From Phycisphaerae bacterium (GTDB lineage: Bacteria; Planctomycetota; Phycisphaerae; Phycisphaerales; Phycisphaeraceae), in assembly GCA_002688155.1 (NCBI GenBank), contig NZCH01000105.1:1-6724 (forward strand): a stretch of 6,724 bases of DNA, in the 5' to 3' direction. Numbering within the stretch: position 1 is the stretch's first letter; every line of letters begins with the position of its first letter. Shown here piece after piece: positions 1-6,724 of this stretch. The position numbers were made by a program, and so were the translations under genes. The notes under the pieces were generated by a model. It ran no database searches and was not told the DNA's origin. It worked only from the letters and a program-made list of their open reading frames with translations.

Positions 1-117
1 CGCATGCTCGATATCTGCGACCGCTTGCTGTTCATTCGTGACGGATGCATCGATCGCATCGCACGGCGCGATGAAGTCACCATTGAGGTCGGCACGATCG
101 ACGGGCAGGAGGAATAG
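1..117 (+). CDS. ABC transporter ATP-binding protein, C-terminal fragment (5' end outside window)
   Basis: The reading frame is open from base 1 and stops at TAG 115-117, giving 38 residues. The segment ICDRLLFIRDGCIDRI looks like the part of an ABC ATPase just after the H-loop, where families such as LolD and MacB read roughly 'ADR.l.i.dG.i'. Walker A, Walker B, signature and H-loop lie upstream of the window, so the assignment rests on this short tail and on context. The stop is 5 nt before an FtsX-type permease, and the permease's ribosome binding site lies inside this gene. This is the usual order for an ATPase and permease that form one ABC complex at the cytoplasmic face of the inner membrane. 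After the conserved part there is only a short acidic end (DGQEE). The fragment is too short to tell a LolD/MacB-like ATPase from other ABC ATPases. Confidence 0.72.
   Translation, partial: RMLDICDRLLFIRDGCIDRIARRDEVTIEVGTIDGQEE
107..113 (+). promoter_or_regulatory. Strong Shine-Dalgarno for the permease gene
   Basis: AGGAGGA ends 9 nt before the ATG at 123 and is an almost perfect anti-SD match. It lies inside the last codons of the upstream ATPase, so the two genes are probably co-transcribed and translationally linked. It supports the start at 123 over the in-frame ATG at 198, which has no comparable site. Starting at 123 also gives the Arg-rich n-region expected before the hydrophobic signal segment. 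Confidence 0.8.
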
Positions 118-122
118 ACCCA

Positions 123-3100
123 ATGACGCGTCGTATGCGGCAATTGGATGGCAGTGCAGTGAGGCGGACCGGCCGTGTCACTGGGCGTGCTGCGCGCATG
201 ACTGCCGTGCTCATGTTGACGTTGAGCGTATTGCGCCCGGCGGCGGCGGATCAGTTCCAAATCGACTGTGAACGCCTGACGCAACACGCGCACCGTCGAA
301 CAGGCACAAAGGAAATTCACGCCGCGCGCGATTACGTGAAACAACGATTTCGCGAGATTGGCGTTGACGCGCTGGTGGTTCAGCCGTTCCGCACGGCGCA
401 GACACACGTGCAGCGTTGTGAGATTGCACTTGGCGACGCGGACACGGATGCCGGCAGCAGGCGCGTCCTGCCGCTGCATCCGATGCGGCCAAACGAAATC
501 ATACCGCCGATCACGCCGCCGTCGGGAATTACCGGCGTGATTCAGCACGTGGGGTTGGGGCGGCCCGAGGATTACGGTGATCGCGACCCGCACGGGGCGA
601 TCGTCGTGATGGACTACCGTGCCGGCAGCGCGTGGAGACGTGCGTTTCGCCTGGGCGCCGCGGTAGTGATCTTTACGCGCGGCCCCGCGGAATTGATGCA
701 CGCGGGCCAATCACACCACACACGCGCCAAGGCGAATTTCCCGCGATATTTCCATGATGGCAGCGGCGATGACCTGCCGGACGGTCAAAACGCGACCGTC
801 TACAGCGACATACGCTGGGAACCGGCGATCGGGTCCAATGTGCTCGCGTTGATTCGCGGCACGGGGCCTCGCTTCAGTTTTGAGAAAGATGAATTGTTCG
901 TGGTCGGCGCACATTTGGACAGTTTCGGCCAGGTGCCGAAGGTGTCGCCCGGAGCGCGCGCCGCGTCAAACGTGGCGGCGCTGCTGCGCCTTGCCGAACA
1001 CTTCAAGGCATACCCGCCGCGTCGGGATCTGCTGCTTGCCTGCTTTGACGCCCATACCCGGGGCCAGACGGGCGCCGCAGCACTTTATCGTGCACTCGAT
1101 GACAAATCGGAACTCGATGACCGAATCGCCTACCACGACAGCGAGCGACAGTTCCTGGATGATCTGACAGCATTGCTGGATGACGATCGGCCGATGGATC
1201 AGGCCAGCCCCGTTCGCAACACCATGATTCGGCGGCTCAAACGAAAAGCCGCGTCGGTTGTCGCATCATTCAACGAGCAACTGTTGGCCCTGCGAACAGA
1301 GCGACGCTCCGAAGACGTCGCCAAACAGCGTTTGGCGCAAATCGAGCTGCGGATCAAGGAACTGGCGGCGGCCAAGAAGGGCTGGAACGCGCTGCGTCGC
1401 GCGCTTGAACGCAACGAACTCACGGACGAAACGACGAACTTGTTTGCGCAAACCGTCCGGCGGGTCCGCGCTGACATTGTCGCGAGATCGGATGAACTCG
1501 CCCATGTCGAGGTTGCACTCGATGCCGAAGCGCAAATTCGTGATTTGATCGGATCGCACGTCATCACCGCGCATGTTTCGCTGTTGCTCGGCGACGGAAG
1601 CGATCGCTTCGGGCTGATGATCGGTGGACAGGAGGGCCTGCGGTCGGCAAGCGACCTCGCTGGACTGTACGTCAAGGTCCAATCGGCGTTCCACAGCGCG
1701 TACAACCAGCTTCGCGCCGGGGGAATGGCACTTGACCTGTTCGAACCGCGCAGTGCCGACGGTACGTTAAGCCCCGAGGACGTACTCTGGGGCGCCTCAC
1801 GTTTCGCGCATGGCGGCGCGCCTGCCGGGCTGCTTGGCATCTACAATCTCGCGATCGGCACCGTCGGCGAGGCAACGCCGCGCGAAGGCACGCCCATTGA
1901 TACGCTCGATCGACTCGACGTGGTGCGGGTCAGACGGCAAACAGAACAGGTTGCCGTGCTGTTGCAGGCCGTCGCAAGCGAAGCGTCCCTGTCGCAGATC
2001 AGCTCGATTGGGAAGAGGACTTATTACCTTCACCCGCGGTTTTCGTCGGGCCGATCGCATGGGGCAGTCGTGATCGCACGAAGTCTGATCGGCGCATCGG
2101 AGACGCCGATGCCCGATGCCGTGCTTCAACTGCGCATCTCGCGCTGGGGACTGCAGCTGCCGCCGATCGCCACGCGGCAATACGCGTACGACGAATTTCG
2201 CGTGATCACCACTGATCAAAATGGTTCGTTCGCGATTGGGCCGTTACAGGCGGGTAACAACGTGCCCACGTTTGGGTACACATGCGACGAACAGGGCCAG
2301 ATCGATCTCGTCACCACCTTGGACAGTAGCGAGCGGGCGTTGTATGCGCACGTGGAGATGGAGCGCTGCCGCCACGGCGCGATCGTATTGCCGCCGCAGG
2401 TGCGCACCGGGCTGCCGCCACTGATTATGAACGGCCAGACAAATGCGCGGCTCAACCCGAGCAAGTCATACAGCGGCACGATCGACGGTGTGACGTTCTG
2501 GTTCGTGGACCGCCGCGTATCACGGGTAAAGATCTTCGGCCTCAACGGCGCGGTCATGCTCGTTAACGGGCCTGACGTGCTGCACGACACTGCGGCTGGC
2601 GCGGAGGAACACGATGGCCATAAGGGCGCCGGCCTGCGCGTTGGCACATTGCCGGACCATCAGCGTGTGTCGATGCGGGCCGGATCCGACCTGTGGCGGA
2701 TCGACGAAGCGCGTATGCAGGTGCTGCGCTCACGGTCGATCATGAACAGTTCGCTCGAGGAGTTACACGGCCGGGCGGAAGACTTGTTGCTGGACTCGCG
2801 AAATGAGCCGGCGGTTGCGCGGCGCGAAGCGCTGGCTGCGGGCGCGTTTCTGTCCGAAGGGCACGTCTACACGCGCGTGCGGGACACCATGGACGACCTT
2901 GTGCACGCGGTGCTCATCCTGCTGGCGGTATGCGTCCCCTTTGCATTCGCGGTCGAGCGGCTGATCGTCGGCGCGACGAATGTGTACAGACAAATCGCCG
3001 CCTTCGCAGGTATTTTCGCCGTCACGTTCCTGCTGCTGTATTTCACGCACCCGGCGTTTGCAGTCGCCAAAACGCCGGCGATCATTTTTCTGGGATTCGC

Positions 3101-4967
3101 CATCGTCGTACTCGCGAGCATGGTTATCGTGATCATCGTACGAAAGTTTGACGTGGAGTTGAAGATACTTCAGGGCCTGTCGACATCCGTGCACGCGGCG
3201 GATGTGTCACGGTTTGGAACGATATTGGCGGCCGTGTCGATGGGCATTTCGACGATGCGCCGCCGGCCGCTGCGCACCACGATGACAGTCGTCACCATCC
3301 TGTTGCTCACATTCACCATCCTTTGCTTCGCATCGTTTGATACGCGAACCGGTGTGGTGCGGCTGTTCGTTGGGCCTTCGCCCTCTTACCAGGCGGTGCA
3401 GTTCCACATGGTCAACTGGGCATCGATCCCCGAGTCCGTCCTCGACGTGCTGCACGGCCGGTGGGGTGATCGCGCGAAGGTGATGCCCCGCTACTGGGTC
3501 ACAATCGGCACGGCAACTGACCGGGCTCGCGTGATCACACGCGCCGACGGCTCGGAGCCTGTCGTGATTCGCGGCATCGTGGGCATCGAGCCGGAGGAAC
3601 TTTCGCTGCGCCGGGACCTCGCGGCTGTGACAGGCCTTACGCGGCACAACCTTGAAGGCAAGGTGCTTATGACGACGGCGGTGGCGGATCGTCTGAACGT
3701 GTCGCCGGGCGACCGCGTGCAGTTGTCAGGTGTGACACTGACCGTTGGCCCGGTGCTTGATCCGGTTGCAATGATCAGCATGAAGGACATAAACGGCCAC
3801 AGCGTTCTGCCCGTTGACTTTACGGACATGAGCAACCAGATGAACCAGACGGCACTGAACCAGTCTGATAAGTTTCGTGGAGAACACGACGTGTCGCATC
3901 TCGACATTGGCACGTGGTCACCGCTGCTACCCGATTCGGTCGTGATCGTTTCGAATCAGACCGTCAGGACGCTCGGCGGAACCCTGCGTGCCGCGCACCT
4001 GTACGTCGATGACACGACAACCGCGCGTGCCATCTCCGACGACATGGCGAGGATGATTCGCCAGCCCAACACGGCGACGCTCGATGACGGTGTCTATCGC
4101 AGTCTGCTGGGCGCCACACTCGACGCGAGCAACGCGGGCGACCTGATCTTTCCGCTGCTGCTCGGTGGGCTGGTCGTGTTCGGGACGATGCTCGGCAGCG
4201 TGTCCGACCGCGAGCGCGAGATTTACAGCTTCAGCGCACTGGGCTTAGCGCCAACGCACATCGCGGGGTTATTCTTCGCCGAAGCCATGGTGTACTCAGT
4301 CATCGGCGGACTCGGCGGGTACCTGTTCGCGCAGGCGACCGTCAAAACGCTCGCAGTCACCTCGGCGTATGTCGACATACGCGTGCCCGAGATGAACTAC
4401 TCGTCGGGTAATGCGATTATCACGATTCTGATCGTCATGGCGACCGTGCTCGTGTCGGCCATTATTCCCGCAATCAAGGCCAGCAAGAGCGCCAACCCCG
4501 GCGTCATGCGCGCCTGGCGCATGCCCGCGCCCCAAGGCGATACCTTCGACATCACCTTCCCGTTCACCGTCTCGCAATACGACTTCACCGGTATTGTCAG
4601 CTTCCTGCGCGAACATTTCGACAACTACACCGACACCGGCCTGGGCGTTTTCATGGCACAGGAAGCGCGTATCGTGCGCGACCCCGACGGCCAATTGGGT
4701 ATTCTTGCCAAGGTTGCGCTGGCGCCGTTCGATCTGGGCGTTACCCAGGCGTTTGAGCTGCGTAGCGCGCCCAGCGAACTCGAAGGCATCGATGAAGTGA
4801 AAATAACACTCGAGCGCCGGTCCGGCCAACCCCGGGACTGGCAACGACTGAACAAAGTGCTGCTCAACGATCTGCGCCGCCAGTTCCTGATCTGGCGGTC
4901 ACTGCCCGAAGAAACCATCGAGCAATACCGCGCCACAACACTCAAAGAACTGGGCAACAACCCCTGA
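123..4967 (+). CDS. Giant FtsX/MacB-type ABC permease with N-terminal M28 pseudo-peptidase domain
   Basis: This 1614-residue protein is the likely membrane partner of the upstream ATPase. Residues 1-42 look like a signal peptide: Arg-rich, hydrophobic 26-37, and a possible cleavage after AAA42. Residues 58-611 resemble an M28 aminopeptidase: RRTGT (58-62), a PA-like insert (about 140-185), GAHLDS with H264 and D266, CFDAHTRG (307-314), and TPIDTLDRLD (590-599). Most metal ligands and the catalytic Glu are replaced, so it is probably inactive. A coiled coil (about 370-433) interrupts the fold. A carboxypeptidase-regulatory-like beta domain follows (about 647-720, DQNGSF at 698-703). Membrane helices lie near 926-944, 958-975 and 987-1007. 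A second FtsX module has a helix at 1054-1072, a MacB-like extracytoplasmic domain (1075-1339, SPGD at 1194-1197), helices near 1340-1362, 1383-1405 and 1432-1450, and the FtsX-like loop DREREIYSFSALG (1362-1374). A 147-residue cytoplasmic tail ends it. LolC/MacB proteins are far shorter. The ABC permease class is secure; the substrate is unknown. Confidence 0.88.
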   Translation: MTRRMRQLDGSAVRRTGRVTGRAARMTAVLMLTLSVLRPAAADQFQIDCERLTQHAHRRTGTKEIHAARDYVKQRFREIGVDALVVQPFRTAQTHVQRCEIALGDADTDAGSRRVLPLHPMRPNEIIPPITPPSGITGVIQHVGLGRPEDYGDRDPHGAIVVMDYRAGSAWRRAFRLGAAVVIFTRGPAELMHAGQSHHTRAKANFPRYFHDGSGDDLPDGQNATVYSDIRWEPAIGSNVLALIRGTGPRFSFEKDELFVVGAHLDSFGQVPKVSPGARAASNVAALLRLAEHFKAYPPRRDLLLACFDAHTRGQTGAAALYRALDDKSELDDRIAYHDSERQFLDDLTALLDDDRPMDQASPVRNTMIRRLKRKAASVVASFNEQLLALRTERRSEDVAKQRLAQIELRIKELAAAKKGWNALRRALERNELTDETTNLFAQTVRRVRADIVARSDELAHVEVALDAEAQIRDLIGSHVITAHVSLLLGDGSDRFGLMIGGQEGLRSASDLAGLYVKVQSAFHSAYNQLRAGGMALDLFEPRSADGTLSPEDVLWGASRFAHGGAPAGLLGIYNLAIGTVGEATPREGTPIDTLDRLDVVRVRRQTEQVAVLLQAVASEASLSQISSIGKRTYYLHPRFSSGRSHGAVVIARSLIGASETPMPDAVLQLRISRWGLQLPPIATRQYAYDEFRVITTDQNGSFAIGPLQAGNNVPTFGYTCDEQGQIDLVTTLDSSERALYAHVEMERCRHGAIVLPPQVRTGLPPLIMNGQTNARLNPSKSYSGTIDGVTFWFVDRRVSRVKIFGLNGAVMLVNGPDVLHDTAAGAEEHDGHKGAGLRVGTLPDHQRVSMRAGSDLWRIDEARMQVLRSRSIMNSSLEELHGRAEDLLLDSRNEPAVARREALAAGAFLSEGHVYTRVRDTMDDLVHAVLILLAVCVPFAFAVERLIVGATNVYRQIAAFAGIFAVTFLLLYFTHPAFAVAKTPAIIFLGFAIVVLASMVIVIIVRKFDVELKILQGLSTSVHAADVSRFGTILAAVSMGISTMRRRPLRTTMTVVTILLLTFTILCFASFDTRTGVVRLFVGPSPSYQAVQFHMVNWASIPESVLDVLHGRWGDRAKVMPRYWVTIGTATDRARVITRADGSEPVVIRGIVGIEPEELSLRRDLAAVTGLTRHNLEGKVLMTTAVADRLNVSPGDRVQLSGVTLTVGPVLDPVAMISMKDINGHSVLPVDFTDMSNQMNQTALNQSDKFRGEHDVSHLDIGTWSPLLPDSVVIVSNQTVRTLGGTLRAAHLYVDDTTTARAISDDMARMIRQPNTATLDDGVYRSLLGATLDASNAGDLIFPLLLGGLVVFGTMLGSVSDREREIYSFSALGLAPTHIAGLFFAEAMVYSVIGGLGGYLFAQATVKTLAVTSAYVDIRVPEMNYSSGNAIITILIVMATVLVSAIIPAIKASKSANPGVMRAWRMPAPQGDTFDITFPFTVSQYDFTGIVSFLREHFDNYTDTGLGVFMAQEARIVRDPDGQLGILAKVALAPFDLGVTQAFELRSAPSELEGIDEVKITLERRSGQPRDWQRLNKVLLNDLRRQFLIWRSLPEETIEQYRATTLKELGNNP

Positions 4968-4976
4968 CCTTTTAGC

Positions 4977-4994
4977 CCGGTCGCTCGCGATCGG
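4977..4994 (+). other. Small hairpin in the gap between permease and transporter genes
   Basis: The 68-nt gap 4968-5035 holds a 7-bp stem (CCGGTCG with CGATCGG, one G-U pair) around a CTCG loop. No T-run follows, so it is not a convincing intrinsic terminator. It could slow 3' decay, tune expression between the genes, or be chance in GC-rich DNA. No promoter boxes are evident in the rest of the gap. Confidence 0.3.
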
Positions 4995-5035
4995 TACTGT
5001 CAACAAAAACCCGCGTAAACGATACCACGCACGCC

Positions 5036-6724
5036 ATGGCTCAAAAGCAACCCAAACTCGACCGCGAAGTCGAACAGTTTCGCAACCTGATGCAGACGCC
5101 GTCACGGTTTGACGAGGGTTTCAACTGGACGACGGTACTGGCGGTCGCGTTTATCGCCCTGCTGATGGTACCGGGCGCGTTGTATATGTCGCTTCTGGCC
5201 GGCGCTGGAATCGGGCCCGCGGCGCAGTGGGTGACCGTGATCCTGTTCATCGAAGTTGCGCGACGCGCGCACAGGGAACTCAAACGCGCAGAGATCTTCG
5301 TGCTGTTCTTCATGTCCGGCGCTGCCCTGTCGGTGTACGGCTCAGCTCTGGGCGTGCCGTTCCAGGGCCTGCTCTGGAACCAGTTTTACGCGCGCAGCGA
5401 CGCCGCCGCGGAAATGGGCATTGCCGCGCACCTGCCCCACTGGTTCGCGCCAGGCGCCGAATCGTCGACGTATCAGAACCGCACCTTTTTTCACCTGGAC
5501 TGGCTGCCGGCGATGGGGCTGTTCATCTTTGGCACGTTGATTGCACAGATGAGTAACCTCATCCTCGGGTACGGCCTTTTCCGAATTACGAGCGACATCG
5601 AGAAGTTACCGTTTCCGCTCGCGCCGATCGGCGCGCAGGGCGTCATGGCGCTGGCGACGGACGCGGACGACCAGGACACCGACCGCGACACGTCATGGCG
5701 GTGGCGCGTTTTTTCAATCGGTGGTGCGATCGGGCTGGCGTTTGGAAGTGTCTACCTGCTGCTACCGACCGTCACCGGCGCACTGATCGGCGAGCCGGTC
5801 GAAATACTGCCCATTCCGTTCAGCGATTTCACCGACAAGACCGACGGCTACCTGCCCGCTGTCGCCACCGGCGTGTCATGGGACCTGGGGAACCTGCTCA
5901 CCGGCATGGTGCTGCCCTACTTCGCCATGGTCGGCAGTTTCCTGGGACTGGTGATCACGGTTGTGGTCAACCCGATCCTCTATGAGTTCGGCGTCCTCGA
6001 TACCTGGCGCGTCGGCGACAATACCGTCATCACGCTGTTCAAGAACAACGTCGACTTTTACTTTTCATTCACAATCGGCGTGTCACTGGCAATTGCGGCG
6101 GCGGGGATGTTCCACGTCGTGCAGGCGCTGCACAGTTGGCGACGGCGACGACGTGAAGACGCCGACGTCATCACTGACACGTTTGAAAGCTCCGAGCAAC
6201 AAGACCGTGAGGCGCTGTTGCGGAAACGCGGCGACATTCGCATCTGGATCCTCATCGCCGCGTACATCGTGACCACGTTGTCGTACATCCTCCTGTCCGG
6301 CTACCTGATCGACTGGCACAAGGGCGTGATGATCGTGATGCTCATACTCGGGTTCGTGTACACCCCACTGTTGAGTTACGCGACCGCGCGGCTCGAGGGC
6401 ATGGTCGGCGAGGTGGTCGAGCCGCCGCTGGTCAAACAGGCGGCGCTTATCTTCAGCGGTTTCAAGGGCGTTGACGTATGGTTCCTGCCCATGCCCATCG
6501 CCAACTACGGCATGATGACGGTCTACTACCGCCAGTGCGAACTCACCGGCACGCGCTTCACCAGCATCTGGAAAGCGACGGCTGTGCTGTATCCGATCAT
6601 GCTGATCAGCGTCCTGTTCTTTTCGAACTTTATCTGGTCGCTGGCGGAAATACCATCGGCGGTCTACCCGTACGCGGACATGATCTGGGAGCTTGACGCG
6701 CGAAACCAGTCGATCATGTACACA
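5036..6724 (+). CDS. OPT-superfamily-like oligopeptide transporter, 3' end outside window
   Basis: The frame is open from ATG 5036 to the window edge, giving 563 residues without a stop. It is clearly a polytopic inner-membrane protein, with hydrophobic segments near residues 31-54, 64-78, 86-104, 157-180, 222-243, 287-312, 340-365, 402-420, 427-447 and 513-535. The pattern SDIEKLPFPLAPIGAQGVMA (185-204), an LPFP motif followed by small residues, recalls the OPT family (compare 'LpFPsg.A.ae'), as does the later GSFLGLVITVVVNPILY stretch (300-316). OPT proteins import oligopeptides or metal chelates, usually driven by protons. A charged Arg-rich then acidic linker (369-399) separates two hydrophobic halves and is probably cytoplasmic. 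The ATG at 5036 is the first start after an in-frame TAG at 4973 but has no clear Shine-Dalgarno. The gene begins 68 nt after the permease on the same strand, so co-transcription is likely. Family assignment is by motif recall; another large transporter family is possible. Confidence 0.7.
   Translation, partial: MAQKQPKLDREVEQFRNLMQTPSRFDEGFNWTTVLAVAFIALLMVPGALYMSLLAGAGIGPAAQWVTVILFIEVARRAHRELKRAEIFVLFFMSGAALSVYGSALGVPFQGLLWNQFYARSDAAAEMGIAAHLPHWFAPGAESSTYQNRTFFHLDWLPAMGLFIFGTLIAQMSNLILGYGLFRITSDIEKLPFPLAPIGAQGVMALATDADDQDTDRDTSWRWRVFSIGGAIGLAFGSVYLLLPTVTGALIGEPVEILPIPFSDFTDKTDGYLPAVATGVSWDLGNLLTGMVLPYFAMVGSFLGLVITVVVNPILYEFGVLDTWRVGDNTVITLFKNNVDFYFSFTIGVSLAIAAAGMFHVVQALHSWRRRRREDADVITDTFESSEQQDREALLRKRGDIRIWILIAAYIVTTLSYILLSGYLIDWHKGVMIVMLILGFVYTPLLSYATARLEGMVGEVVEPPLVKQAALIFSGFKGVDVWFLPMPIANYGMMTVYYRQCELTGTRFTSIWKATAVLYPIMLISVLFFSNFIWSLAEIPSAVYPYADMIWELDARNQSIMYT

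Noticed and set aside
198..200. Alternative permease start at an in-frame ATG (residue 26)
   Set aside because: There is no Shine-Dalgarno upstream, and starting here would remove the Arg-rich n-region of the signal sequence.
38..271. Short plus-strand frame spanning the ATPase-permease junction
   Set aside because: It overlaps both real genes in another frame. The strong ribosome binding site at 107-113 serves the ATG at 123.
900..1070. Active zinc aminopeptidase reading of the N-terminal domain
   Set aside because: The HxD block is present, but the bridging Asp and the Glu-Glu pair are replaced, so annotating a functional M28 peptidase would mislead.
1199..1840. 213-residue open frame on the minus strand inside the permease gene
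   Set aside because: It is antisense to a coherent, domain-bearing coding sequence. Its translation is Ser/Arg/Ala-rich with no recognisable motif, as expected for shadow frames in GC-rich DNA.
4296..4844. 182-residue open frame on the minus strand over the permease 3' end
   Set aside because: It lies fully opposite the FtsX helices and cytoplasmic tail. The composition is typical of an antisense shadow, and no Shine-Dalgarno or family motif was seen.
4977..4994. Intrinsic terminator between permease and transporter
   Set aside because: The hairpin is short, contains a wobble pair and is not followed by a T-run, so it is kept only as a weak hairpin.
5227..5556. Plus-strand open frame of 109 residues in a different frame within the transporter gene
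   Set aside because: The frame starting at 5036 gives continuous membrane helices and OPT-like motifs to the window edge; this one is Arg-rich and featureless.

Overview
The window is a tightly packed, one-strand (+) stretch of high-GC bacterial DNA holding three genes: the last 38 codons of an ABC-transporter ATPase, one complete very large ABC permease (1614 aa), and the first 563 codons of a polytopic membrane transporter that runs off the right edge. No RNA gene, insertion sequence, CRISPR array or long repeat was seen. The organism cannot be named from the sequence. A secreted or periplasmic domain on an FtsX/MacB/LolC-type permease fits a diderm bacterium. The combination of high GC, a giant multidomain permease and an OPT-like transporter recalls Planctomycetota and other environmental phyla, but that is only an impression.

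Layout. Positions 1-117 are the C-terminal tail of the ATPase. A strong Shine-Dalgarno (107-113) lies inside the end of that gene, and only 5 nt separate its stop from the next start. Positions 123-4967 encode the permease. In order it has a signal sequence, an M28 aminopeptidase-like domain with a PA-like insertion and a coiled-coil insertion, a carboxypeptidase-regulatory-like beta domain, a first set of three membrane helices, a second complete FtsX/MacB-type module, and a 147-residue cytoplasmic tail. Positions 4968-5035 are a 68-nt gap with one small hairpin. Positions 5036-6724 encode an OPT-superfamily-like transporter, 3' incomplete.

How they may work together. The ATPase and the giant permease are almost certainly one ABC machine of the FtsX/MacB/LolCDE (mechanotransmission) class. 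Its outward-facing module is built on a peptidase fold that appears catalytically dead: of the five M28 metal ligands only the first His is recognisable. The next gene resembles oligopeptide transporters. A reasonable but unproven hypothesis is a coupled peptide or protein handling system, in which the pseudo-peptidase binds a peptide-like ligand or an envelope partner, the ABC machine transmits ATP-driven movement to it, and the OPT-like protein moves the product across the inner membrane.
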